Assembly: GCA_017745235.1 (NCBI GenBank)
Contig: JAGHZU010000001.1
Location: forward strand, 1-64,000
Reading direction: 5' to 3'
Length of the DNA stretch: 64,000 bases
Source of the DNA: Caulobacter sp.
GTDB taxonomy: Bacteria > Pseudomonadota > Alphaproteobacteria > Caulobacterales > Caulobacteraceae
Position 1 is the first letter of the stretch. Every line of letters starts with the position of its first letter. The position numbers were made by a program, and so were the translations under genes. A model generated the notes under the pieces. It worked only from the letters and a program-made list of their open reading frames with translations, made no database searches and was not told the origin of the DNA. Shown one piece after another: positions 1-10,300 of this stretch.

Positions 1-365
<365 letters not shown>

Positions 366-409
366 CTAAAAGAGAAACTGGAGTCGAAAAGCGGTGGGCG
401 ATCCGAGGC

Positions 410-700
410 TTAGGCCTCGACGATGCCCAGGACGTCGCTTTCCTTCATGATCAGCAGGTCCTGGCCGTCCACCTTCACTTCGGTGCCGGACCACTTGCCG
501 AACAGGATGCGGTCGCCGGCCTTGACGTCGAGGGCGACGATCTCGCCCTTGTCGTTGCGGGCGCCGGGGCCGACGGCGACGACTTCGCCTTCCTGCGGCT
601 TTTCCTTGGCGGTGTCGGGGATGATGATCCCACCCTTGGTCTTGGTTTCTTCTTCGACGCGCTTCACGAGGACGCGGTCGCCAAGGGGACGAAACTTCAT
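410..700 (-). CDS. groES: Co-chaperonin GroES (10 kDa)
   Basis: Lid of the GroEL folding chamber. The product is 96 residues, the normal family length. It starts [16 protein letters not shown] and carries the mobile-loop sequence [19 protein letters not shown] around residues 20-38, which contacts GroEL. The ATG has a GGAGAG ribosome-binding site. It is the first gene of the groES-groEL pair. A CIRCE operator lies 60 nt upstream of the start, so repression by HrcA is expected. In Caulobacter crescentus groESL is known to be heat- and HrcA-regulated; here only the operator is seen directly. Confidence 0.99.
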   Translation of the reverse strand: MKFRPLGDRVLVKRVEEETKTKGGIIIPDTAKEKPQEGEVVAVGPGARNDKGEIVALDVKAGDRILFGKWSGTEVKVDGQDLLIMKESDVLGIVEA

Positions 701-760
701 TGTGGCTCTCCGTCGGGACGGGTTTCGATTATGGTTCGCTGGCGCCGGGGAGCGGGACTG

Positions 761-787
761 TTAGCAGTCGCTCCCACCGAGTGCCAA
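761..787. promoter_or_regulatory. CIRCE element, HrcA operator of groESL
   Basis: TTAGCAGTC, nine bases, then GAGTGCCAA. The CIRCE consensus is TTAGCACTC-N9-GAGTGCTAA; each arm has one mismatch and the 9-base spacer is exact. It lies between groES and its probable promoter, the usual position for HrcA repression of groESL. hrcA itself is not in the window. Confidence 0.93.
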
Positions 788-801
788 CGCCGGCCAGGAG
801 T

Positions 802-827
802 TAGGACCGGGGTATGAGGGAGTCAAG
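802..827 (-). promoter_or_regulatory. Candidate groESL promoter
   Basis: Read on the minus strand, CTTGAC (827-822) is followed by CCCCGG (812-807), which loosely resembles the heat-shock sigma-32 pattern CTTGAA...CCCCAT but with a short 9-base spacer. The same stretch can be read as a housekeeping promoter, TTGACT then 17 bases then TAACTC. It ends just upstream of the CIRCE element, as expected if HrcA blocks transcription. Which sigma factor is used cannot be decided from the sequence. Confidence 0.5.
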
Positions 828-839
828 GACGAGGCCTGT

Positions 840-860
840 CGTTTTGCTGTGAGCAAAACG
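840..860. promoter_or_regulatory. Perfect 9+3+9 inverted repeat between groES and the next gene
   Basis: CGTTTTGCT, GTG, AGCAAAACG: 21 bases, every arm base paired. It lies in the divergent space between groESL and the lipoprotein gene at 950, about 90 nt before that gene. It could be a regulator's operator or a short hairpin. No U-run follows, so it is not a simple terminator. Confidence 0.5.
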
Positions 861-949
861 CGACTCGAACCGGAGCCGGGAGCCGTTTCGGTCCGCGCAC
901 GGATCGGAGTCCGGCGCAGGCTGAACAGATAGGGAAGGACAACGGACGC

Positions 950-1348
950 ATGAAGACCCTCGCCGCGCAGACATCGATCGCCGCCGTCCTGATGACGCTG
1001 AGCCTGGCGGCCTGCGCCACCACCCCGACGCCCCCGCCCCTGGTGCTGACCGACGCCGACGCGGGCGCGGTGTCGCTGGTTCGCGGCCAGGATCTGGAGA
1101 TCCGCCTGCCGCTGAACGCCGGCACGGGCTACGCCTGGCGACTGGACGCGGAGGCCCGCCCGCTGGTGCTGGGCGGCGGCTCCAGCCGGGTGACGGACGC
1201 CGAGCGGCCGGGCGGGCCCGTGACCAGCGTCTACAGCTACACCGCCCTGGCGCGGGGCAGGACGGACCTGGCCTTCACCCTCAAGCGCCCGTGGGAGCCG
1301 GACCGGCCCGACGACCGCAAGGCGGTGTTCCACGTAAGGGTTCGCTGA
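950..1348 (+). CDS. Lipoprotein, chagasin-type cysteine protease inhibitor (I42)
   Basis: Predicted lipid-anchored inhibitor of papain-like cysteine proteases. The 132-residue product has a lipoprotein signal with lipobox LAAC at 19-22. Chagasin-fold inhibitors use three loops; two are clear: LNAGTGYAW (55-63), matching the NPTTG-type loop, and RPW (113-115) after FTLK, matching the third loop. The ATG is preceded by GGGAAGGA. It is transcribed divergently from groES. The natural target is unknown. A role in protecting the cell from, or controlling, a cysteine protease is inferred from the family only. Confidence 0.8.
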   Translation: MKTLAAQTSIAAVLMTLSLAACATTPTPPPLVLTDADAGAVSLVRGQDLEIRLPLNAGTGYAWRLDAEARPLVLGGGSSRVTDAERPGGPVTSVYSYTALARGRTDLAFTLKRPWEPDRPDDRKAVFHVRVR

Positions 1349-1447
1349 GACCGTCGACGGCCCTTGCCTGGCCCCGATCTCCGCGCCACTTTCCCGACCA
1401 GGACCCGCCCGCGGGGCTTGCCCGGCGAACCTGGAGGACCCGAGCGG

Positions 1448-1858
1448 ATGATCGACCATGTGAGCCTGACCGTCGGCGACGTGGCCGCGTGCAAGGCGTT
1501 CTACGACGCGGCCTTCGCCCCGCTGGGCATCGCCGTCCTGCACGCGGTCAGCGCCGAGGAGACCGGCACGGTGGCCTATATGGGCTATGGCCCGACCGCC
1601 GACAGCCGCAGCCATCAGGCCGGCAAGCCCAGCTTCTGGATCGCGGGGGGCGAGGCGCCCTCGGCCCCGATGCACGTGGCGTTCGTGGCCCGCACGCGCG
1701 AGGAGGTCGACGCCTTCTACGCCGCGGCCCTGGCCGCCGGCGGGACCGACAATGGGCCGCCGGGCATTCGGCCGCATTATCACCCCAACTACTACGGAGC
1801 CTTCGTGCTCGACCCGGACGGCCGCAACGTCGAGGCCGTCTGCCACGCCCCCGCCTGA
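1448..1858 (+). CDS. VOC-family (glyoxalase/bleomycin-resistance fold) protein
   Basis: Small cytoplasmic protein of 136 residues with a single vicinal-oxygen-chelate domain. Start MIDHVSLTVGD places a metal-ligand-type His at residue 4; the usual C-terminal Glu is in DPDGRNVEAVCH. I chose ATG 1448 over the open frame from 1364 because GGAGG lies 12 nt upstream and VOC proteins begin at this beta strand. Substrate unknown. A paralogue with the same PHYHPNYYGAFVLDPDG-type core lies at 25318. The next gene follows after 59 nt. Confidence 0.85.
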   Translation: MIDHVSLTVGDVAACKAFYDAAFAPLGIAVLHAVSAEETGTVAYMGYGPTADSRSHQAGKPSFWIAGGEAPSAPMHVAFVARTREEVDAFYAAALAAGGTDNGPPGIRPHYHPNYYGAFVLDPDGRNVEAVCHAPA

Positions 1859-1917
1859 GGCGACCCCGCCCGAGGCGATAAGACCACGCGTCCGCCCGAT
1901 CGCGGACAGGAGACCTG

Positions 1918-2319
1918 ATGTCGAGCTTCGGCCTTTCCCTCGTCCTGGCGGTGATCGCCTGCGTGATCGGCGGCGTCCAGGGCGGGCTGATGCTGGTGCG
2001 TCCGTCCGGCGCGCCGGGCCAGGCCGCCAGCGCCCCGACCGAGGCCCGCGCCGTGGGCGGCCTGCTGTTCCTGTCGCACGCGACGGCCGCCCTCTTCCTG
2101 GGCTACCAGCCCTCGGTGGGGGCGGGCATGGCCATGGCGCTGTCGATGGCCTGGTTCGGCATGGCCATGGGCCGGGGCGTCTCGGGCCTGCTGGACCGCG
2201 CCGAGCATCCCTTCAACGCCGGCCGCTTCGGCTTCGAGCTGCTGATCGCCGTGACCCTGGCCCTGCCGTTCTTCAATCCGGGCCGCCTGGTGGTGCTGAA
2301 GGGCGCCCTGCTGGCGTGA
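1918..2319 (+). CDS. Small four-helix inner-membrane protein
   Basis: 133 residues, of which about four hydrophobic stretches (near 5-27, 46-64, 69-86 and 105-123) look membrane-spanning. A conserved-looking NAGRFGFELLIAVTLALP stretch precedes the last helix. Length and four-helix layout resemble DUF4345-type proteins, but I cannot confirm that. It follows the VOC gene on the same strand with an AGGAGA ribosome-binding site. No catalytic motif seen; function unknown. Confidence 0.75.
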   Translation: MSSFGLSLVLAVIACVIGGVQGGLMLVRPSGAPGQAASAPTEARAVGGLLFLSHATAALFLGYQPSVGAGMAMALSMAWFGMAMGRGVSGLLDRAEHPFNAGRFGFELLIAVTLALPFFNPGRLVVLKGALLA

Positions 2320-2320
2320 A

Positions 2321-2336
2321 GCCGCCGAAAGGCGGC
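2321..2336. terminator. Hairpin after the membrane-protein gene
   Basis: GCCGCC-GAAA-GGCGGC, a GNRA-capped stem starting two bases after the stop codon at 2319. There is no U-run, so it may slow or protect the transcript end rather than terminate by itself. It lies between convergent genes. Confidence 0.4.
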
Positions 2337-2365
2337 GACCGCTTGCGATCTTGAGCGGAGCTTGG

Positions 2366-2680
2366 CTACCCGACCAGCACCGTTACGGCTTTTCCCTTTG
2401 AAAGCGGATCCCAGCCCGCATCGAGCGCCGAGCGCACTCCTTGCAATAGGAGTGGCGTGTCGAGCTTGGGTCGCTGCCGATAGGGCACGCTGTTGCTACC
2501 CGCCTTCGGCATCGGCCATTCAACCAAGGCCTCGCGTTGACCATCAACATGACGCACTGCCAGAACAAGGCCTCGCCAGCCATCGACGGTGCACCATTGA
2601 GGCTCCCGGTGAAGCCGCCAAGCGAACTCGGCCCCGTCAACGGCTATCGTCCCGTGTTGTGTCCGTTTGGCGTTTCGCAT
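2366..2680 (-). CDS. Conserved-looking hypothetical protein, 104 residues
   Basis: I do not recognise a named family. The product is hydrophilic with several Trp residues (WRLHREPQWCTVDGWRGL at about 21-38) and no signal peptide or membrane helix. It is convergent with the membrane-protein gene and divergent from the efflux operon. Its composition (balanced, non-repetitive, Trp-rich) looks like a real protein rather than a shadow frame. No clear ribosome-binding site precedes the ATG at 2680. It could in principle be linked to the efflux operon promoter region, but nothing shows that. Confidence 0.6.
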   Translation of the reverse strand: MRNAKRTQHGTIAVDGAEFAWRLHREPQWCTVDGWRGLVLAVRHVDGQREALVEWPMPKAGSNSVPYRQRPKLDTPLLLQGVRSALDAGWDPLSKGKAVTVLVG

Positions 2681-2765
2681 AGGGGCCAGCCTACTTTGCG
2701 CAATGTCTGCGATCCACCCTTAGCCGCCGAAAGCCTCGCGCCTCTCGTCCAAACTCGCGCCTCGG

Positions 2766-2785
2766 ACATTTCAACTCTGAAATGT
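2766..2785. promoter_or_regulatory. Inverted repeat upstream of the RND efflux operon
   Basis: ACATTTCA-ACTC-TGAAATGT, a perfect 8+4+8 dyad 128 bases before the adaptor start. The size and symmetry fit a TetR- or MarR-type operator, and such regulators commonly control RND efflux operons. No regulator gene is adjacent. Confidence 0.5.
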
Positions 2786-2913
2786 AGCGGCAAAGCGGAC
2801 TGGCCAAAGACAGGGGGCGCGGCCTGGGCGCCTTATGGTCAAGCATCCGTTTGGCCATTGCAGCGTTTGTCGCTCAGGATGCGTTTCTCCGCCCGTCCCG
2901 CCCGAGGCCCTGC

Positions 2914-4239
2914 ATGACCGCCACGCCCCCGCCGTCCTCCCCGATCCGTCCGGTCAGCCGGCGGGCCCAGATCATCGGCGGGGCGATCGCCCTGCTGGTG
3001 CTGGCCGGGATCGTCTGGCTGGCCTGGAGCCTGATGCACGCGCCCAAGGGCGAGGGCGGCCCCGGCGGTTTCGGCGGCCCCGGGGGACCGGGAGGACCGG
3101 GCGGCGGCGGGCGGCGCGGCGGTCCGGCCAGCACCGTGGCGGTGGCCACGGCGACCACCACCGACCTGCCGGTGATCATCGAGGCCCTGGGCACGGTCAA
3201 GCCGGCCGCCACGGTGACGGTGCGCCCGCAGGTGTCGGGCGTGATCACCCAGGTGTTCTTCCGCGAGGGCCAGATGGTCCGCGCCGGCGAGCCGCTGGTG
3301 CAGATCGACCCGCGCCAGTTCCAGATGGACCTGCTGCAGGCGCAGGGGAACCTGACCCGCGACGAGGCCCAGCTGGCCAACGCCAGGCTGACCCTGACCC
3401 GCTACCAGACCCTGCTGTCGCAGGACTCCATCGCCCGCCAGGAGGTCGACACCCAGGCCGCGACGGTCAAGCAGCTGGAAGGCTCGGTGATGGCCGATCG
3501 CGCGGCGGTGGGCACGGCGAAACTGAACATCGGCTGGGCGAAGATCGTGGCGCCCGTCAACGGCCGGGTGGGCCTGCGCGTGGTCGACGTGGGCAACTAC
3601 ATCGGGGCGGGCGACGCGAACGGCGTGGCGGTGATCACCACCGTCTCGCCCATCGACGTGGAGTTCACCGTCCCGCAGGACGACGTGCCGCGCATCGGCG
3701 CGCGGGCCAACACCGGCGAGACCCTGGCCGTCGAGGCCCTGGACCGCACCCGCACCACCACCCTGGACAGGGGCGCCTTCGCCACGCTGGACAACCTGGT
3801 CGACACCGGCACCGGCACGGTCAAGGCCAAGGCCCGGTTCCCCAACGCCGGCGGGACGCTGTTCCCCAGCCAGTTCGTCAACGTGCGCATGGTGCTGGAC
3901 ACCATCCGCGGCGCGGTGGTGGTGCCCGCCACGGCCCTGCGCCAGAGCAGCGACGGCGCGTTCGTCTGGGTGCTGGGCGAGGGCCAGAAGGTGCACAAGC
4001 GCAAGGTCACGGCCGGTCCGTCGACCACCACCCAGGTTTCGATCGCCACCGGCCTGAAGGTGGGCGAGAAGGTCATCACCGAGGGCGGCGACCGCCTGGT
4101 CGAGGGCGGCCGCGTGCAGCTGCCCGGCCAGCGCCCGCCGGGCATGGGCGGCAAGCCGGGCGCGAAGGGAGAGGGGCAGGGCCAGGGTCAGGGCGAAGGC
4201 GGCGAGCGCCGCCATCGCCGCCAGCAGCCGGCGCAGTAG
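2914..4239 (+). CDS. RND efflux periplasmic adaptor (MdtA-like membrane-fusion protein)
   Basis: Links the inner-membrane pumps to the outer-membrane channel. 441 residues: a membrane anchor at about 22-41, a Gly-rich linker (about 48-72, mostly GGPGG repeats), then lipoyl, alpha-hairpin and beta-barrel domains (ALGTVKPAATVTVRPQVSG near 93-111; VPATALRQSSDGAFVWVLG near 330). The tail is rich in Gln, Gly and Arg. ATG 2914 was chosen over 2851 because it starts directly before the anchor. It is first in an operon with two pumps and a channel, separated from the first pump by 15 nt. The arrangement matches the MdtABC type. Confidence 0.92.
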   Translation: MTATPPPSSPIRPVSRRAQIIGGAIALLVLAGIVWLAWSLMHAPKGEGGPGGFGGPGGPGGPGGGGRRGGPASTVAVATATTTDLPVIIEALGTVKPAATVTVRPQVSGVITQVFFREGQMVRAGEPLVQIDPRQFQMDLLQAQGNLTRDEAQLANARLTLTRYQTLLSQDSIARQEVDTQAATVKQLEGSVMADRAAVGTAKLNIGWAKIVAPVNGRVGLRVVDVGNYIGAGDANGVAVITTVSPIDVEFTVPQDDVPRIGARANTGETLAVEALDRTRTTTLDRGAFATLDNLVDTGTGTVKAKARFPNAGGTLFPSQFVNVRMVLDTIRGAVVVPATALRQSSDGAFVWVLGEGQKVHKRKVTAGPSTTTQVSIATGLKVGEKVITEGGDRLVEGGRVQLPGQRPPGMGGKPGAKGEGQGQGQGEGGERRHRRQQPAQ

Positions 4240-4254
4240 CCGGGGCCCGCGTCG

Positions 4255-7200
4255 ATGAACCCCTCGCGCCCCTTCATCCAGCGGCCGGTCGCCACGGCCC
4301 TGTTCATGGCGGCCATCGTCCTGGCCGGCCTGGTCGGCTTCCGGCTGCTGCCGCTGTCGGCCCTGCCCCAGGTCGACTATCCCACCATCCAGATCCAGAC
4401 CCTTTACCCCGGCGCCAGCCCAGAGGTGATGAGCCAGACCGTCACCGCCCCGCTGGAGCGTCAGCTGGGCGAGATGGCGGGCCTGGCGCGGATGAGCTCG
4501 ACCAGCACGGCCGGGGCCTCGATCATCACCCTGCAGTTCAACCTGGGTGAAAGCCTGGACGTGGCCGAGCAGGAGGTGCAGGCCGCGATCAACGCCTCCA
4601 ACAGCCTGCTGCCCGCCGACCTGCCCGCCCCGCCGGTCTACGCCAAGGTCAATCCGGCCGACGCCCCCGTGCTGACCCTGGCGGTGACCTCCGACACCCT
4701 GCCGCTGACCGAGGTGCAGAACCTGGTCAACACGCGCCTGGCCCAGAAGATCAGCCAGGTGTCGGGCGTGGGCCTGGTGACCCTGAGCGGCGGCCAGCGT
4801 CCCGCCATCCGCATCCAGGCCGACACCCAGGCCATGGCCAGCTACGGCCTGACCCTGGCCAACGTGCAGAGCGCGATCAGCAACGCCAACGCCAACAGCG
4901 CCAAGGGCAGCTTCGACGGCCCCACCCGCAGCTACACCATCAACGCCAACGACCAGCTGCTGACGGTCGACGACTATTCCAACCTGATCGTCTCCTACAA
5001 GGACGCCGCGCCCATCCGCCTGCGCGACATCGCCCAGGTGGTGCAGAGCGCCGAGAACACCCGCCTGGGGGCCTGGGCCGACGAGACCCCGGCCATCATC
5101 GTCAACGTGCAGCGCCAGCCCGGCGCCAACGTCATCGCCACGGTCGACGCCATCAAGGCCCGCCTGCCGGAGCTGGAGGAGGGCCTGCCCGCCAGCCTGA
5201 AGGTGCAGGTGCTGGCCGACCGCACCACCGGCATTCGCGGCTCGGTCCACCACGTGGAGATGGAGCTGATCCTGGCCGTGGTGATGGTCGTGGTGGTGAT
5301 CTTCTTCTTCCTGCACAGCCTGCGCGCCACGCTGATCGCGGGCCTGGCCGTGCCGATCTCGCTGATCGGCTCGTGCGGGGTGATGTACCTGCTGGGCTTC
5401 TCGCTGAACAATCTGAGCCTGATGGCCCTGACGATCGCCACCGGCTTCGTGGTCGACGACGCCATCGTGATGATCGAGAACATCAGCCGCCACCTGGAGA
5501 AGGGCGTCCGGCCGATGGCCGCGGCCCTGAAGGGCGCCAAGGAGATCGGCTTCACCATCATCTCGCTGACGGTGTCGCTGATCGCGGTGCTGATCCCGCT
5601 GCTGTTCATGGGCGACGTGGTGGGGCGGCTGTTCCGCGAGTTCGCCATCACCCTGGCCATCACCATCCTGATCTCGGCCGTGGTGTCGCTGACCCTGACG
5701 CCGATGCTGTCGGCCCGCTGGCTCAAGCCGCACGGCGAGGAGCACCAGGGCCGCATCGCCCGCCGATCGCAGGCGGTGTTCGACGACATCGAGCGGCGCT
5801 ACGAGAAGGGCCTGGCCTGGGTGCTGGAGCGCCAGACCGCGACCCTGGTGGTGGCCGTGCTGACCCTGGTGCTGACGGGCCTGCTCTACGTGGTGATCCC
5901 CAAGGGCCTGTTCCCCACCCAGGACACCGGCCAGCTGCAGGCCCGCACCGAGGTGGAGCAGTCGGTCTCGTACGAACGCATGGCCGGGCTGCAGCAGGAG
6001 GCAGCCAAGGCGATCCTGGCCGACCCGGCGGTGGAGAACCTGTCCTCGTTCATCGGCGTGGACGGGGCCAACAACAGCATGCTCCACACGGGCCAGATGC
6101 TGATCAACCTCAAGCCCGGCCGGAAGGGCTCGCAGGAAAAGATCATGCAGCGGCTGCGCGACCGCGTCGCCGCTGTGCCGGGCGTCCACCTCTACCTCCA
6201 GCCCACCCAGGACCTGACGATCGACGCCGAGACCGGCCCCACCCTCTACCGCCTGTCGCTGGAGGGCGCCGACACGGCCACGGTCAAGGAATGGGCGGGC
6301 AAGCTGGCGCAGCGGCTGAAGACCGTGAAGTCGGTGCGCAACGTCTACAGCGACGCCTCGGCCAGCGGGGCGGCGGCCTATGTCGACATCGACCGCGACA
6401 CCGCCGCCCGTCTTTCCATCACCGCGGCGGATATCGACGACGCGCTGTATAGCGCCTTCGGCCAGCGGATCGTCTCGACCATCTTCACCGAGACCAACCA
6501 GTACCGGGTGATCCTGGAGGCCAAGCCGGGCCTGCTGAAGGATCCGCAGACCCTGGGCCTGCTGCACCTGAAGACCGGCGGCGGCCAGCCCACGCCCCTG
6601 TCGGCGATCTCGACCATCCGCGAACAGACCGCGCCGCTGCAGGTGACCCACGTGGCCCAGTTCCCGGCCACGACCCTGGGCTTCGACACCGCGCCGGGCG
6701 TGTCGCTGGGCAAGGCCGTGGGCGACATCCGCGCGGCGATGAAGGACATCGGCATGCCGGTGTCGGTCACCCACACCTTCCTGGGCGCGGCGGGGGCCTA
6801 CGAGAACTCGCTGAGCAACCAGCTGTGGCTGATCCTGGCGGCCGTGGTCTGCGTCTACATCGTGCTGGGCGTGCTGTACGAGAGCTACATCCACCCGCTG
6901 ACCATCCTGTCGACCCTGCCCTCGGCGGGCGTGGGCGCCCTGCTGGCCCTGTGGGTCACCGGCAACGACCTGGGGGTGATCGGGATCATCGGCATCATCC
7001 TGCTGATCGGGATCGTGAAGAAGAACGCGATCATGATGATCGACTTTGCGATCGACGCGCAGCGCAACGAGGGCAAGCCGCCGCGCGAGGCGATCTTCCA
7101 GGCCGCCATCCTTCGCTTCAGGCCGATCCTGATGACCACCCTGGCGGCCCTGTTCGCGGCCATCCCGCTGATGCTCAGCTTCGGCGAGGGCGGCGAGCTG

Positions 7201-7383
7201 CGCCGGCCGCTGGGCATCGCCATCTTCGGCGGCCTGCTGGTGAGCCAGCTGCTGACGATGTTCACCACCCCGGTGATCTACCTGGCGTTCGACCGTTTCG
7301 CGCCGGTGCGTCCCGGCCGCGTGCTGGCTGAGGACGGCGACGAGCCGGGCGAGGCCGAGGCGGTTCCGGGGGCGCCGTCGTGA
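4255..7383 (+). CDS. RND multidrug efflux pump, inner-membrane subunit (MdtB-like)
   Basis: Proton-driven drug exporter of the HAE1 class, 1042 residues, the usual size. It has twelve predicted helices and two large periplasmic loops. The proton-relay pair is seen as GFVVDDAIVMIEN, with Asp401 and Asp402 in helix 4. The N-terminus MNPSRPFIQRPVATALFMAA is typical. The stop overlaps the GTG start of the next pump by four bases, so the two are translationally coupled. Two adjacent pumps served by one adaptor suggest a heteromeric trimer like MdtB/MdtC. Substrates cannot be read from the sequence; bile salts and novobiocin are known for E. coli MdtABC. Confidence 0.93.
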   Translation: MNPSRPFIQRPVATALFMAAIVLAGLVGFRLLPLSALPQVDYPTIQIQTLYPGASPEVMSQTVTAPLERQLGEMAGLARMSSTSTAGASIITLQFNLGESLDVAEQEVQAAINASNSLLPADLPAPPVYAKVNPADAPVLTLAVTSDTLPLTEVQNLVNTRLAQKISQVSGVGLVTLSGGQRPAIRIQADTQAMASYGLTLANVQSAISNANANSAKGSFDGPTRSYTINANDQLLTVDDYSNLIVSYKDAAPIRLRDIAQVVQSAENTRLGAWADETPAIIVNVQRQPGANVIATVDAIKARLPELEEGLPASLKVQVLADRTTGIRGSVHHVEMELILAVVMVVVVIFFFLHSLRATLIAGLAVPISLIGSCGVMYLLGFSLNNLSLMALTIATGFVVDDAIVMIENISRHLEKGVRPMAAALKGAKEIGFTIISLTVSLIAVLIPLLFMGDVVGRLFREFAITLAITILISAVVSLTLTPMLSARWLKPHGEEHQGRIARRSQAVFDDIERRYEKGLAWVLERQTATLVVAVLTLVLTGLLYVVIPKGLFPTQDTGQLQARTEVEQSVSYERMAGLQQEAAKAILADPAVENLSSFIGVDGANNSMLHTGQMLINLKPGRKGSQEKIMQRLRDRVAAVPGVHLYLQPTQDLTIDAETGPTLYRLSLEGADTATVKEWAGKLAQRLKTVKSVRNVYSDASASGAAAYVDIDRDTAARLSITAADIDDALYSAFGQRIVSTIFTETNQYRVILEAKPGLLKDPQTLGLLHLKTGGGQPTPLSAISTIREQTAPLQVTHVAQFPATTLGFDTAPGVSLGKAVGDIRAAMKDIGMPVSVTHTFLGAAGAYENSLSNQLWLILAAVVCVYIVLGVLYESYIHPLTILSTLPSAGVGALLALWVTGNDLGVIGIIGIILLIGIVKKNAIMMIDFAIDAQRNEGKPPREAIFQAAILRFRPILMTTLAALFAAIPLMLSFGEGGELRRPLGIAIFGGLLVSQLLTMFTTPVIYLAFDRFAPVRPGRVLAEDGDEPGEAEAVPGAPS

Positions 7384-10300
7384 ACCTGTCGGCGCCCTTC
7401 ATCAAGCGGCCGGTCGCCACGGTCCTGCTGACGATCGGCCTGGCCATGGCCGGGATCGCCGCCTTCTTCGTGCTGCCCGTCTCGCCCCTGCCGCAGGTGG
7501 ACTATCCGACGATCTCGGTGTCGGCCAACCTGTCGGGCGCCAGTCCCGAGACCATGGCCTCCAGCGTGGCCACGCCCCTGGAGCGGCGGCTGGGGGTGAT
7601 CCCGGGCGTGACCGAGATGACCTCGCAGAGCAACACCGGCTCGGCCCGGGTGACGCTGCAGTTCGACCTCAACCGCAACATCGACGGCGCCGCGCGCGAG
7701 GTGCAGGCCGCCATCAACGCCGCCCGCGCCGACCTGCCCGCGACGCTGCGCAGCAACCCCACCTACCGCAAGCAGAACCCCTCGGACGCGCCGGTCATCA
7801 TCCTGGCCCTGACCAGCGACACCAAGACCCCCGGCCAGATCTACGACGCGGTGTCCAACATCGTGGCCCAGCGCCTGTCGCAGGTGTCGGGCGTGGGCGA
7901 CGTCGAGATCGGCGGCGGCTCGCTGCCGGCGGTGCGGGTGTCGGTCAACCCGTTCCAGCTGAACACCTACGGCATCGCCCTGGAGGACGTGCGCGCCGCC
8001 GTGCAGGCCGCCAACGCCAACCGGCCCAAGGGCGCGGTCGAGGGCGACGGGCGGCGGTTCCAGGTCTACACCTCGGGCGCGGGCCGCAAGGCGGCCGACT
8101 ACAAGGGCCTGGTCGTGGCCTGGCGCGGCGACGCCCCGGTGCGCCTGCAGGACGTGGCGGACGTGACCGACAGCGTCGCCGACACCCGCACGCTGGGCCT
8201 CTTCAACGGCAAGCCGGCCATCATCATCCTGGTGACCCGCCAGCCGGGGGCCAACATCATCAAGACGGTCGACAGCGTGCGGGCGGTGCTGCCCGAGCTG
8301 GAGGCCCAGCTGCCCGGCGACATCAAGGTGGCCGTGGCCAGCGACAGCACCAACTCCATCCGCGCCTCGCTGAAGGAGATCGAGGTCACCCTGCTGATCT
8401 CCATCGTGCTGGTGGTGCTGGTGGTCAGCGCCTTCCTGCGCAGCGGCCGGGCCACCTTCATCCCGGCGGCGGCCACGATCGTCTCGCTGCTGGGCACGTT
8501 CGGGGTGATGTACCTGCTGGGCTTCAGCCTCAACAATCTCAGCCTGATGGCCATCACGGTGGCGACCGGCTTCGTGGTCGACGACGCCATCGTGGTGCTG
8601 GAGAACACCCAGCGCCACATCGAGAAGGGCATGGACCGCTTCAAGGCCGCCCTGCTGGGCGCGCGCGAGGTGGGGTTCACGGTGCTGTCGATCAGCATCT
8701 CGCTGGTGGCGGTGTTCATCCCCCTGCTGTTCATGGGCGGCCAGGTGGGGCGCCTCTTCCGCGAGTTCGCCGTGACCCTGTCGGCGGCGGTGCTGATCTC
8801 GCTGGTGATCTCGCTGACCACCACGCCGATGATGTGCGCCTACCTGCTGCGGCCGCCCAAGGAGGGCCAGGAGGAGGGGCCGGTGGCCCGCCTGTTCGAG
8901 CGCGGCTTCGGCGTGATCCACCGCCTCTACGAGCGCAGCCTGGACTGGGCCCTGGCGGCCAAGCCCCTGGTGCTGTTCATCCTGGTGGTGGTGATCGCCA
9001 TGACGGCGTGGCTGTACGTGGCCGTGCCCAAGGGCTTCTTTCCCCAGCAGGACAGCGGCCAGCTGATGGCCGGCCTGCGCGCCGACCAGAGCGTGTCCTT
9101 CCGCGCGATGCAGGAAAAACTGCGGGCGGTGGTGAACATCATCAAGGACGACCCGGCGGTGGACACGGTGGTGGGCTTCACCGGCGGGGCGCGGGCCGGC
9201 GGCGGCTTCATGTTCGTCAACCTCAAGCCCCTGGGCTCGGGTCCCGGCGACCGCAAGGAGAAGGGCAGCGCCGTCATCGCCCGCCTGCGGCCCAAGCTCC
9301 AGCAGGTGACCGGGATCAGCGTGTTCCTCAACCCCGTGCAGGACGTGCGGGCCGGCGGGCGCTCCAGCAACTCGACCTACCAGTACACCCTGACCAGCGA
9401 CTCCAGCGCCGCCCTCAAGGAATGGGCCCCCAAGCTGGCCGAGGCGATGAAGGAACACGCCGACGTCATGACCGACGTCGATTCCGACCAGTCTGAGAAC
9501 GGGGTCGAGACCTATGTCACCATCGACCGCGACAGCGCCTCGCGCATGGGGGTCACGCCGCGGGCGGTGGACAACGCGCTCTACAACGCCTTCGGCCAGC
9601 GGCAGGTCGCCACCATCTACGAGGACGTCAACCAGTACGCCGTGATCATGGAGTGGGACCGCGCCTTCTCGCAGGGGCCCGAGGCGCTGAACGACGTCTA
9701 TGTGCCGACCAGGGCGGGTACGACGGGCGGCTCGACCAGCAGCGGGGCGGCGGTCAATCCGGGCCTGCGCGATCCTTCGACCGGCTCGGCCCTGAACACC
9801 GCCGTCACGCCGATGACGCCGCTGAACGCCATCGCCAGCGTGGCCCAGTCGGCCACCCCCACATCGATCAACCACCAGAACGGGGAACTGGCCACGACGG
9901 TGTCGTTCAACCTGGCCGACGGCAAGGCCCTGAGCGACGCCAAGACCGCCATCAAGCAGGCCGAGGCCGACATCGGCCTGCCCACCAGCGTCCGCGGCAG
10001 CTTCCAGGGCAGCGCCCGCAGCGCCCAGGAGCAGAACCGCCAGCAGCCGATGCTGATCGCCGCCGCCGTGGTGGCGATCTACATCGTGCTGGGCATCCTC
10101 TACGAAAGCTACGTGCACCCGGTGACGGTGCTGTCGACCCTGCCTGCCGCCGGGGTCGGCGCGGTGCTGGCCCTGCTGGTGTTCAAGATGGAGTTCTCGG
10201 TCATCGCCCTGATCGGGGTCTTCCTGCTGCTGGGCATCGTCAAGAAGAACGCGATCCTGATCATCGACTTCGCCCTGGAGGCCCAGCGCTCGCGCGGACT

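Noticed and set aside
2839..6894. Very long open frame (1351 codons) on the minus strand opposite the efflux genes
   Set aside because: It mirrors the codon pattern of the real RND genes in a G+C-rich genome; its translation is His/Gln/Gly/Arg-rich and has no domain character. The same applies to other long minus-strand frames at 7278-10559 and 12702-15692.
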